A DNA stretch of 64,000 nucleotides from JAWLHJ01 sp039587535 (GTDB lineage: Bacteria; Gemmatimonadota; Gemmatimonadetes; Longimicrobiales; Gaopeijiaceae): the NCBI GenBank assembly GCA_039587535.1, contig JBDHIF010000006.1, forward strand, positions 1-64,000. Direction: 5' to 3'. Both the position numbers and the translations under genes were made by a program. Numbering within the stretch: the stretch's first letter is position 1; each line of letters opens with the position of its first letter. Of this stretch, positions 34,636 to 43,151 are shown one piece after another. Under the pieces are notes generated by a model. It was not told where the DNA came from, ran no database searches, and was given only the letters and a program-made list of their open reading frames with translations.

Positions 34636-35469
34636 CTACCCGAGGGTGATGTTGTCGATGAGGCGTGTCCGACCCACGTGGGCAGCGAGGCTGAGCAGGG
34701 CCCCCGTCCGAGCGCGGTCGAGCTCTTTGAGGGTGTCGGGGTCGGCCAGGCTGACGTACTCGAGCGAGATCAGATCCTGCTCCTGCACAGCTTGCCGGAC
34801 GGCCGCGCGAAGTAGGTCCGCCCGAGGCTCTCCGGATTCCCAGAGGCTCGCGGCGTGCATCAGAGCGGTATGGAGCGCAGTCGCCTGGGCTCGCTCGCGT
34901 GGGTCCAGGTGGCGGTTCCTCGAGCTCAGCGCGAGTCCATCGGGGGCACGCACGGTCGGAACGAGGACGTGCCGCACAGCCATGCCGAGATCGCGTGTGA
35001 TTCCGCGTATGATGACATTCTGCTGGGCATCCTTCGCGCCCCACACCGCCACGTCCGGGCGCAGCACGGTGAGAATCTTGGTCACCACGGTCGCCACGCC
35101 CCGGAAGTGCCCTGGCCGATGTGCTCCCTCGAGGACGGTCGCCACGGATCCCGGGTCCACCTCCGTGGATGCGCCGGCGGGGTACATATCATGCACTTCG
35201 GGCGCGAACACGACATCCACACCGTGGGTCTCGAAGATCGCCAGGTCCCTGGCGCGGTCCGCCGGATAGCGCTCGAGATCGGACGGGTCGTCGAACTGCG
35301 TGGGGTTGAGAAAGATCGAGGCCACGAGGGAGGTGCCCTCCTGCCGCGCGCGGCGGAGCAGGGCCTCGTGCCCGGCGTGCATCCCCCCGAGAGTGGCCAT
35401 CATGGCTACGGGCCCGGGTAGAGCCCTCCTGGCCACGTGCATGTCCGCTACGGTCGTAATGACCCTCAT
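34636..35469 (-). CDS. panC: Pantothenate synthetase
   Basis: Joins pantoate and beta-alanine with ATP. 277 residues. MATLGGMHAGHEALLRRA carries the HxGH nucleotide-binding motif; IFLNPTQFDDPSDLERYP and DVAVWGAKDAQQNVI are diagnostic, and LSSRNRHL corresponds to the KMSKS-like loop. The ATG at 35469 overlaps the panB stop, so panB and panC are translationally coupled. panD is not in the window. Confidence 0.94.
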   Translation of the reverse strand: MRVITTVADMHVARRALPGPVAMMATLGGMHAGHEALLRRARQEGTSLVASIFLNPTQFDDPSDLERYPADRARDLAIFETHGVDVVFAPEVHDMYPAGASTEVDPGSVATVLEGAHRPGHFRGVATVVTKILTVLRPDVAVWGAKDAQQNVIIRGITRDLGMAVRHVLVPTVRAPDGLALSSRNRHLDPRERAQATALHTALMHAASLWESGEPRADLLRAAVRQAVQEQDLISLEYVSLADPDTLKELDRARTGALLSLAAHVGRTRLIDNITLG

Positions 35470-36320
35470 TCGGGCGGCGTGAGCGTCTTCGAGCCCAGGT
35501 CCAGGGACTGCTTGATGTGGGTGGTTTGATCCTCTGAAGGAAAGCGGCGCTGACGAACATCGTCTGCCCACTGACGCAGCGCGTCCAGCACGGTCTCGCC
35601 CACCTCGGCGTACTTGGCCGCATGGCGGGGCGTGAAGTCGACCGAGAGGCCGAGAAGGTCGTGCCAGACCTGGACCTGACCGTCACAGGCTCCACCGGCG
35701 CCAATGCCGATCGTCGGGATGGTGAGCTGGTCCGAGACCTCCTGGGCGAGCTCCACCGGGATGAGCTCGAGGACGAGTGCGACGGCGCCGGCACGCTCCA
35801 GCTCGAGCGCCGAGTCCACGAGGGCGCGGGCCGCTCCTGACGTCTTGCCCTGCACACCGTATCCTCCGAGCTGATGAACCGATTGAGGCGTGAGCCCGAG
35901 GTGCCCCATCACCGCTACGCCGGCTGCCGCCAAAGCCCGGACCGTTTCCACGGTCGCGATGCCCCCTTCCAGCTTCACCGCCTGGGCCCCACCCTCCTTG
36001 AGCAGGCGGCCGGCGTTTCGAAGGGCATCGGATACGCTCGCCTGGTAGCTCATGAAGGGCATATCCGCGACGACGAAGGCCCGCTCGGCTCCGCGTACCA
36101 CAGCTGCCGTATGTCGCACCATGTCGTCGACGGTGACAGGGAGCGTGTCGTCGAAGCCCAGCATGGTCTGGGCCATGCTGTCGCCCACCAAGATCATCGG
36201 AATCCCGGCGCGATCGGCGAGCAGCGCGGACGTGTAGTCGTAGGCCGTGACCATGGCGATGGGCTCTCCGGAGCCGAGCATCCCGTGAAGGTCACGGAGC
36301 GTAGTTCTCTGCGGGGACAA
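35466..36320 (-). CDS. panB: 3-methyl-2-oxobutanoate hydroxymethyltransferase
   Basis: Makes ketopantoate from 2-oxoisovalerate and methylene-tetrahydrofolate. 284 residues. MVTAYDYTSALLADRAGIPM, VGDSMAQTMLGFDDTLPVT (metal-binding Asp) and QAVKLEGG match PanB; the GHLGLTPQSVHQLGGY stretch holds further active-site residues. Start is TTG 36320 with GAGGGA about 8 bases upstream; no ATG fits. It lies between the DUF2520 gene and panC in one operon. Confidence 0.94.
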   Translation of the reverse strand: MSPQRTTLRDLHGMLGSGEPIAMVTAYDYTSALLADRAGIPMILVGDSMAQTMLGFDDTLPVTVDDMVRHTAAVVRGAERAFVVADMPFMSYQASVSDALRNAGRLLKEGGAQAVKLEGGIATVETVRALAAAGVAVMGHLGLTPQSVHQLGGYGVQGKTSGAARALVDSALELERAGAVALVLELIPVELAQEVSDQLTIPTIGIGAGGACDGQVQVWHDLLGLSVDFTPRHAAKYAEVGETVLDALRQWADDVRQRRFPSEDQTTHIKQSLDLGSKTLTPPE

Positions 36321-36375
36321 GCTGGTTTCCCTCTGGAGTGGGGCCCTCGACGGGCCAGTCGGGCGCGGCGTACGG

Positions 36376-37290
36376 CTACCCTTTCGAATACGTGGTCAGG
36401 GCTCCCTCCAGGAGCTCTCGAAGCTCGCGCATGCGATCCTCTGGAATGTTGCCTCGCTCCGCGGCGATAGGAAGCTGCGCCATGGCCAGGGAGGCGTACG
36501 CCCTCAGAGTGTCGGGTTCACAGCCTGAGAGCGCTTCGAGGTGCGCCCGCACGGGACCTTGATCGCCCCGAACGTAGGGCCCCGTCATGGCAGCGGGAAT
36601 ACCGAGGTCGCGCACGTGATGGGCAGTGCCGAGAAGGAGCGGAGCGAGCGCCGCGACTGCGTCGTGCCGGTTCTGGCCGAACGAGCCCCATAGATCGGCA
36701 GCGAGCCCGATCAGGGCCGAGACCATAGGCCCCGCCATGACCGCGCTGGCGTGGTACAGTGGCCGACACTCGTCGTCCAGCGTGACCGACCACCCCCCCA
36801 GACCTGATGCGGTTTCCCGCAGCCAGCGGAGCAGGGTGGCCTCCTCCGATTCTACGCCGAATGTCACGCCGGTGAACCGCGCTGCGCCTCGGTCGTCGGG
36901 GAATGTCTGGAGCGGGTGGAACCCACCGGTTGAGGCACCCGCCCTCCGAGCGGGAGCCAGGACCGAGACCGAGGTGGCACCTGAGCAGTGCAGAACCCAT
37001 TGGCTCTCGCGGAATGTCAGCTCCGTTGCACGTTGAGCCAGAAGATCATCGATCGAGGTGATGAAGACGACGTTGGCGGCGGTCACGACGGCCTGTGGGT
37101 CGGTGGTGCCGACGACATCGTCCCCCAGGCGCCGAGCCAGCGCGTCGGCCTGCCCCGGGTCTCGCCGACTCAGGGCTACCACTCTGTGGCCCATCTGGTG
37201 GAGCGCTTCGGCGAGGCTTCCGCCCAGGCGGCCGGCGTCGACGAACCCGAGGGTGAGATCGGTGTCGGGCCGATTTCCTCGTGGGCTCAA
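36376..37290 (-). CDS. Rossmann-like / DUF2520 oxidoreductase, candidate ketopantoate reductase
   Basis: 304 residues. The N-terminal dinucleotide fold starts LTLGFVDAGRLGGSLAEALH. The C-terminal helical DUF2520 domain contains CSGATSVSVLAPARRAG, GGFHPLQTFPDD and YHASAVMAGPMVSAL. This family also precedes panC in mycobacteria, and no panE or ilvC is seen here, so a role as the ketopantoate reductase of the pathway is a reasonable inference, unproved. In the GxGxxG loop, Asp stands at the place of the first Gly. TTG 37290 overlaps the stop of the upstream gene; panB follows after 55 bases. Confidence 0.75.
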   Translation of the reverse strand: MSPRGNRPDTDLTLGFVDAGRLGGSLAEALHQMGHRVVALSRRDPGQADALARRLGDDVVGTTDPQAVVTAANVVFITSIDDLLAQRATELTFRESQWVLHCSGATSVSVLAPARRAGASTGGFHPLQTFPDDRGAARFTGVTFGVESEEATLLRWLRETASGLGGWSVTLDDECRPLYHASAVMAGPMVSALIGLAADLWGSFGQNRHDAVAALAPLLLGTAHHVRDLGIPAAMTGPYVRGDQGPVRAHLEALSGCEPDTLRAYASLAMAQLPIAAERGNIPEDRMRELRELLEGALTTYSKG

Positions 37291-39149
37291 CGCCCGCCTC
37301 GATAGAACACGAGGCCTCCGCCGATCCCGCCGAGAACGAGGTCGTCGAACCCGTCGCCGTCCAGATCTCCGATCGTGGGGGTGGCGAGGCCTTCCACGGG
37401 CACGGGGAGCCTGCCATCCGCCACGAAGTCGGACATCGTTCGGGTCCCGACGTTGCGGTACACCTGGACCCCGTCCTCCTCCGAGCCTACCAACAGGTCT
37501 GGGAGGCCGTCACCGTCGAGATCGTGGAGGAGCGGCGCGCTCCTGCGGCCAACCTCGATGTCGGCGAAGGTCTCAGTCACGAGCTCGAAGCGAGGCTCAA
37601 GTGTTGTGCCGACATTCTCGAAGTGGTTGACGGTGCCGGAGCTCTCCCCGACCAGCAGGTCCAGATCACCGTCTCCGTCCAGGTCGCCCAGCGCGGGCGT
37701 GGTGTTCCTGCCCCGGGGAATCTGGGCCACGACGGAATCCACCACCGCGAATCCGCCACTTCCGTCTCCGCGCAGGAGGCGGACCTCGTCCGACCACGTT
37801 CCCAGGACCATGTCAGGAATGCCGTCGCCGTCCAGGTCGCCGAACGCCGGCGCCGGATGGAAGCCACCACCTACGTCCAGGGTGCCGGCGTGCCGGAAGC
37901 TGGGGCTCCCGGCGGAGCCCACGTTCTCGAATACGGTAAGGCTGCCGTTCTGCGTATCGTCCTGGTCGATCTTGTTGCCCACTAGGAGGTCCAGATCCCC
38001 GTCCGCATCCAGATCGAAGAGCACCGGCATGCTCTCGCTACCTACGTCGATCATCGACACGAGTCGTGAGGTGACGTGGTCGAAGGTGCCGTCGGCGCGC
38101 TGACGCAGGTGATGGAGGTTGTCGATGCTGGTGGAGTTCGGGTTGAACGCACCTCCGAGGACTCCCACGACCAGGTCCGGGAGCCCGTCGCCGTCCACGT
38201 CTCCCACCGTAGGGGCGTTGTACCCACTGGTGAGGAGAGGGGCGCCCAGCGGGAAGGGCTGCGGGGCTCCCCGATACGACGGAGACTGGCAGGTGCCGGA
38301 ATTCTCGAGGAGGAGCACGCCGGCCTCGAAGAAGTCGCCCCAGAAGAGGTCCTCGTCGCCATCACCGTCGATGTCTCCGAACGCCATGGTGTTGGCGCCG
38401 TGGAGGCTGCCGAACTGCGCCACGATCTCGATGTCCTCGAAGCGGTCCGTAACCAGCTCGAATCGCGGGAGGCCCTGTGCGTCGACGCCGGCTTCCTGGT
38501 AGCGCGTGATGGTTCCGGTGAGACGCCCGATCATGAGATCCATGCGCCCGTTGCAGTCCACGTCGATGGCGTTCGGGATGTTCTGCCGGTCAGAGAAGAT
38601 GGGCTGTCCCGAGGTGTCGCGGAGCGTGTCTGGGGCCGCCTCGAAGCGCGCGGCGGTGGCCGTGCCCACGTTCCGGTGATACCGGACGTAGCTGTACGGG
38701 AGCTCGGTCAGCAGATCGGGGGCGTCGTCCCCGTCCCAGTCGACGAAGCGGAACCACTCGCCGACGTCGATGTCTCCGTAGTGGTCAGTGCGCCATTGGA
38801 AGGTGGGCGACCCGCCTGCCACATGTTCGAAAAACTGGACCCTTCCCGACTCTTCCTGGATGAACAGGTCCAGGTCCCCGTCGCCGTCGATATCCACGAG
38901 TTGGGGGCGGGGGAGGTTGTATCCGCCCAGGAACGCATGCTCGTAGGGTCGGCCGTCTTCCCCTACGACCGGGAATGGGGCGACATCGGGTGTGTACGAC
39001 TCCGTCGTGCCGGTGGCACCACCCGGGGCTCCGGGACCCGGGCCGGAAGCACACCCACCGGCCACCACGAGCGACGAGAGGAGCATCGCCGCGAACGGCG
39101 ACACTCCTCCCGACATGCTGCGGTGCCCCCTGCGCAGGGACTCGGTCAC
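37287..39149 (-). CDS. FG-GAP/VCBS-repeat lipoprotein
   Basis: 620 residues. The signal segment (FAAMLLSSLVVAGG) ends in a lipobox Cys, after which about ten calcium-binding repeats of the type DxDGDGxxDL occur (DIDGDGDLDLF, DVDGDGLPDLV, DLDGDGDLDLLVG and so on), forming an integrin-like beta-propeller exposed outside the membrane. One repeat is changed to DVDCNGRMDLM. Start GTG 39149 has GAGG upstream; ATG 39116 is an alternative closer to the signal peptide. It follows the LVIVD gene after 10 bases. Confidence 0.85.
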   Translation of the reverse strand: MTESLRRGHRSMSGGVSPFAAMLLSSLVVAGGCASGPGPGAPGGATGTTESYTPDVAPFPVVGEDGRPYEHAFLGGYNLPRPQLVDIDGDGDLDLFIQEESGRVQFFEHVAGGSPTFQWRTDHYGDIDVGEWFRFVDWDGDDAPDLLTELPYSYVRYHRNVGTATAARFEAAPDTLRDTSGQPIFSDRQNIPNAIDVDCNGRMDLMIGRLTGTITRYQEAGVDAQGLPRFELVTDRFEDIEIVAQFGSLHGANTMAFGDIDGDGDEDLFWGDFFEAGVLLLENSGTCQSPSYRGAPQPFPLGAPLLTSGYNAPTVGDVDGDGLPDLVVGVLGGAFNPNSTSIDNLHHLRQRADGTFDHVTSRLVSMIDVGSESMPVLFDLDADGDLDLLVGNKIDQDDTQNGSLTVFENVGSAGSPSFRHAGTLDVGGGFHPAPAFGDLDGDGIPDMVLGTWSDEVRLLRGDGSGGFAVVDSVVAQIPRGRNTTPALGDLDGDGDLDLLVGESSGTVNHFENVGTTLEPRFELVTETFADIEVGRRSAPLLHDLDGDGLPDLLVGSEEDGVQVYRNVGTRTMSDFVADGRLPVPVEGLATPTIGDLDGDGFDDLVLGGIGGGLVFYRGGR

Positions 39150-39159
39150 GCCGGCCTCG

Positions 39160-41529
39160 TCAGGAGACCGAGCGCGGCCGGTACCGCACCACGAACAGTC
39201 CTTCGCGCTGGCTCGTCACCACGACAACGCCGCTCTCGAAGTACGGGTAGTTGGACCAGGAGCCGTCCATCTGGGGCTGATCGCCACCATACGGCACCGT
39301 GTCGAAGTGTCCAACCGGCTGCGGGTTCGCCGGATCCGACACGTCGAGGACGCGAAGCCCGCTTGTGTAGTTCGACTGGTACATCGTGTTCCCGAGCACG
39401 TACAGGTTGTGATCGACGGCCCGGGTCTCGTGGAAGTACTCGTTGGCCAAGATGGGGTCGTCGAGGTCGGAGATGTCCCAGACCAACGTGCGGGTGTTGG
39501 ACACGCCACCACCGGTCTCGTCGAGCTCGTCGTTCATGAAGAACCACGCGTGGTCCTCCGAGACCCAGCCCTGGTGCGAGTACGCCACGTTTGGATACGT
39601 AGCAGTGGAGAGGGGCACGGGATTCGCCTTGTCACTGACGTCAGCGATGGAGAGCGCAGTCTCGTTCGAGCCGAAGCAGATCTCCTTGCCCTGGTGCTCC
39701 TCGTCCGGGCCCCGGTACACGATGCATTGCGCGTCGTGCGAGTATCCGGTGCGCTGCCGGCCGGTGGACGTGTCCTGGAAGCAGCCCGCGAACTGGGGAT
39801 TGTCCGGCTGACGTATGTCGATCATGTGGAGCCCGCCGCCGCACGTCTCGCCGCCGGCGCTGGCGCCGACGGCGTAGGCGAAGCCCGTCTCCTCGTTGAT
39901 CACGATGTTGTGCGCGCTGTTGATGCGGTCGTACAGTGCGTCGGGCTCGAAGGTGGGTGGGTTCGACCCGTCCAGGCCCCGGAGGCGGGTCAGGTCGAAA
40001 ACCTGCATGCCGTGCGGTCCCGCGCCGTCGGAGACGACGTACATGTGGTCCTCGTACACCTTCATGTCCCGCCACACGGCCCCGTTGGCCTCAGGCGTCT
40101 TCGGGAGTCTGCCCAGGTAGACCGGATTGCCGGGGTTCGTGATATCCACGAACACGGTCTGGTTCGTCATGCCCACCAGAGCGATCTCTCGACCCGTCTC
40201 GGAATCCGCCCAGCCCCAGACGTCGTTCGCAATGACGCCGCGACCGGCGCCCATGTCGCCCAGCGGTAGAAAGGACATCAGGTCCACCGACGAGCATTCG
40301 AAGCCGGCGGCGTCGCCGTCCTCGGAGCACTGGACTTCGTCACCCATCACGGCATCCATGCCAATGACGTCTCCGGTGACGCGACTGGCCGTCTCCCAGC
40401 TCCCTCCGGAGCGTTCCATGACGTAAGCCGCTCCGGCCTGGTAGTCCTCACCCAGGGCGGCGGCCACGGCGATCCCTCCCGCCTGATCCACCGTGGCGGA
40501 GAAGAAGGACTGTGTGGTCAGCCCGTCCGGACTCAGGCGGCGCGCCTCGGTCCAGTCGCCGCCATCGGCTCCGCGCTCGAACGCGTAGACCCGGCCAGCG
40601 CCGCTGGACGCGCCCGGCGCTCCGATGAGGGCAGTGACACCGTCGAAGCTGAGGGAGGAGCCGAATTGTCCACCGGGCTCCATTTGGAATGGTGAGAGCA
40701 TGGCCACCAGCTGCCAGGCGCCGTCGGTGAGCGTATAGGAGAACACCATGCCCATCCCCTGCAGGAAGCCGGGGGCAGACACGAGCGCTATGTCACCCTG
40801 AAGCGCGAGGTCGCTTCCCATGGCGGTCCGAGGCTGGAGCCCCGGGGCCTGAAGAAGGCCGCGCGACTGCCATGCGTCACTGGCCGCATCATATTGGAAG
40901 GCGTAGACGGCACCCTGCTGGTTCGCCCGCTGGGGTGCGCCGACCAGAGCCCAATCGCCGTAGAGGGCGATGTTGCTCCCGAAACGGTCCTCCGCCTGAA
41001 GGTCGCCAGGAGCGAGCTTGGAGTGCTGGACCCATCCGTCCCCGTCGCGGCGGAAGGCGTAGACTGCTCCACGCCCGCCATTCTGCCCGATGGTGCCGAT
41101 CATGGCCCAATCGTCCTGCACCGCGAGGCCGCTGCCCAAGCTGTCGGCCGGAGATCGGTCGTCTGTCACCAGCTTGGCCGCTTCGACCCAATCGTCGCCG
41201 TCCTTGCGGAAATGGTAGACGGCTCCGGTGCCGCCGTCGCTCCGGGTAGCCGAGACGTAAAGCTCGTCGCCGTGGAAATACGACCGGATACCGAACCGGT
41301 CGCCCGGGGTGCCATCCGAAGCTTCGAGCCTCTGCGCCTGTGTCCAGTCACCCGAGCCGTCGGGCCGGAACACGTAGAGGAGACCCGGCCGGATCTCGTG
41401 AGTGGGCTCGCCGACGAATACCTCGCCTTCGCCCGCGGTGACCGAGTTCCCGAACGACTGTGCGTTCAGCGGCGCCGCCAGAGTGATCGCGGCTAGCGCG
41501 AGCCAAACACAACGTCCCATCCCCATCAT
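39160..41529 (-). CDS. FG-GAP plus choice-of-anchor-B/LVIVD surface protein
   Basis: 789 residues with a Sec signal peptide (WLALAAITLAAPLNAQ). The first 370 residues carry repeated FG-GAP_2 units, for example DWAMIGTIGQNGGRGAVYAF and ALVGAPQRANQQGAVYAF. The rest matches the choice-of-anchor-B/LVIVD type (VWGWADSETGREIALVGMTN, FVDITNPGNPVYLGRLP, VLDVSDPANPQPVGHFD). It should be secreted or surface-bound; binding partners are unknown. ATG 41529 follows GAGAGGT. It probably forms an operon with the FG-GAP lipoprotein. Confidence 0.85.
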   Translation of the reverse strand: MMGMGRCVWLALAAITLAAPLNAQSFGNSVTAGEGEVFVGEPTHEIRPGLLYVFRPDGSGDWTQAQRLEASDGTPGDRFGIRSYFHGDELYVSATRSDGGTGAVYHFRKDGDDWVEAAKLVTDDRSPADSLGSGLAVQDDWAMIGTIGQNGGRGAVYAFRRDGDGWVQHSKLAPGDLQAEDRFGSNIALYGDWALVGAPQRANQQGAVYAFQYDAASDAWQSRGLLQAPGLQPRTAMGSDLALQGDIALVSAPGFLQGMGMVFSYTLTDGAWQLVAMLSPFQMEPGGQFGSSLSFDGVTALIGAPGASSGAGRVYAFERGADGGDWTEARRLSPDGLTTQSFFSATVDQAGGIAVAAALGEDYQAGAAYVMERSGGSWETASRVTGDVIGMDAVMGDEVQCSEDGDAAGFECSSVDLMSFLPLGDMGAGRGVIANDVWGWADSETGREIALVGMTNQTVFVDITNPGNPVYLGRLPKTPEANGAVWRDMKVYEDHMYVVSDGAGPHGMQVFDLTRLRGLDGSNPPTFEPDALYDRINSAHNIVINEETGFAYAVGASAGGETCGGGLHMIDIRQPDNPQFAGCFQDTSTGRQRTGYSHDAQCIVYRGPDEEHQGKEICFGSNETALSIADVSDKANPVPLSTATYPNVAYSHQGWVSEDHAWFFMNDELDETGGGVSNTRTLVWDISDLDDPILANEYFHETRAVDHNLYVLGNTMYQSNYTSGLRVLDVSDPANPQPVGHFDTVPYGGDQPQMDGSWSNYPYFESGVVVVTSQREGLFVVRYRPRSVS

Positions 41530-41702
41530 CGATGACCTCTCGTATCGTCTTGAACAACTCCGCCCTCGGCGCTCGTCGCCGGGGTCAGATCCCATGTCGT
41601 ACAACGTCGACCCCCCCGAAACCGCAGGGGCCCCAGCATCTACCGAGTTGAGCCCTTATAGGTCCGCACTTCCGTACACTCTCGAGGACGGCGGACGAGG
41701 GC

Positions 41703-41722
41703 GCCGTCTTCGTCCAGACGGC
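41703..41722 (-). terminator. Hairpin directly after the aminotransferase stop
   Basis: A perfect 7-bp stem (GCCGTCT / AGACGGC) with a 6-base loop abuts the stop codon of the minus-strand aminotransferase gene. No T tract follows, so it may be a processing or Rho-dependent pause site rather than a classical terminator. Confidence 0.4.
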
Positions 41723-42919
41723 CTAGCGTCCCGACCGCGAAGAGGTTCTGGACACGAAGAGGTCCTCGAAGGCCTCCAGGAATGCGTCCATCTCCGCCTC
41801 CGTGCCCACCGACACCCGGAGGTGCTCCAGCATGGGCGGGAACGGCCGGCCCACCAGGATGTCCCGCTCACGGAACGCTCGGGACACCTCCTGAACCGGC
41901 CGGCGCATGTTCACCATGAAGAAGTTGGTGTCCGAGGGTATGACCTCGTATCCGAATTCCTCCAGTTGGGCGGTCGTGCGCTTCCGGAGTCTGAGGGTCG
42001 TCTCCCTCACCCACTGCTCGGACTCGGTGTCCACCAGCGCCGCCGCACCACCCCACTTCACCAGGGCGTTGGTGCTTCCCGTGCTGAACGCCGACATACG
42101 GCGGATCATGTCCGGCGGCGCGATAGCATACCCGAGTCGCATGGCCGCCATGCCGTAGATCTTGGAGAAGGTGCGCGCCACGATGACCGGGCGGCCCTCC
42201 AGCACGTACGGAATGGACGTGGCGTAGCGGTCATCCTCGACGAAGTGATGGTATGCCTCGTCGATGAGCACCGGCATGTCCTCGGGGATCCCGTCCAGCA
42301 ACGCCCGCACCTCGTCGGCGCTCACCGGGAGCCCCGTGGGGTTGTTGGGGTTGCAGAGATAGATGAAGCCCACGTCCCGGGCATTCCGGTTCGTGGCGTC
42401 GATCATGCGGCCGATGTTCTGGGTATAGTCGGGCTCGAGAGGGAGAAGCAGCGACTCCGCGTCGATGCCGCTCGCGTGGGAGTACACCGAGCCGTACGAC
42501 GGCTCTACCCCCACGACCATCTTCGAGTGGTCGAGATAAGTGAGCCCCACGACTTCGAGGATCTCTCCGGAGCCGGCGCCAAGGAGTACGTTCTCGCGCC
42601 CCACACCGTGGTGGTCGGCGATCGCCTGTCTGATTCCGCCGTCGGGATATCCATACCGCATGGAGTACTTGAACGCGTAGTTCATGGCCTCCATGACCTT
42701 CTCCGAGGGCCCATAGGGGTTCTCGTTGAAGTTGATCTTCACGAGGGAATCGTACTCGTCCCGCTCCTGTGCCAGGGCGGAACGAAGGGGTGCCGCTCCC
42801 GGCCGCCGGCTGGCCGTCGGTTGCGACACCAGGCTCCCGGGCGAGAGACCGAGGGCGCCGAGGGCGGCGGCCGCGCCTCCGACGAAGTGACGCCTCGATA
42901 CCTTCCGGTTCTCCTCCAT
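41723..42919 (-). CDS. Tat-exported PLP aminotransferase, HisC-like
   Basis: 398 residues. MEENRKVSRRHFVGGAAAAL is a twin-arginine signal followed by a hydrophobic stretch. The body is a fold-type I aminotransferase: NFNENPYGPS, GAGSGEILEVV, CNPNNPTGLPVS, DEAYHHF, and the PLP lysine in ARTFSKIYGMAAMRLGYA. This is the pattern of histidinol-phosphate aminotransferase, but export argues against histidine synthesis. The enzyme would act in the periplasm after folding with PLP in the cytosol. AGGAGG sits just before the ATG. Confidence 0.87.
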   Translation of the reverse strand: MEENRKVSRRHFVGGAAAALGALGLSPGSLVSQPTASRRPGAAPLRSALAQERDEYDSLVKINFNENPYGPSEKVMEAMNYAFKYSMRYGYPDGGIRQAIADHHGVGRENVLLGAGSGEILEVVGLTYLDHSKMVVGVEPSYGSVYSHASGIDAESLLLPLEPDYTQNIGRMIDATNRNARDVGFIYLCNPNNPTGLPVSADEVRALLDGIPEDMPVLIDEAYHHFVEDDRYATSIPYVLEGRPVIVARTFSKIYGMAAMRLGYAIAPPDMIRRMSAFSTGSTNALVKWGGAAALVDTESEQWVRETTLRLRKRTTAQLEEFGYEVIPSDTNFFMVNMRRPVQEVSRAFRERDILVGRPFPPMLEHLRVSVGTEAEMDAFLEAFEDLFVSRTSSRSGR

Positions 42920-43151
42920 ACTTCCTCCTGACCTGTGCCGATCCTGCGATGCGTGCCTCCCAGTCCGCGACCGGACGGGCGCGGGGACAGTGTCGAGTAC
43001 CTTCGGTCTCCGCGCAACGTGCGGCGCGAGGCGAGCGAGTTGGGCACTCCGGCGGGAGACGAGCGCCGAAGGCAGGCCCCGGGTTGCTGCGACCGGGCCG
43101 GGGGCCTAGCCTCGCGGTGGAGTCGGGTGTCCCGAAAGACAGGAGCTGCTC

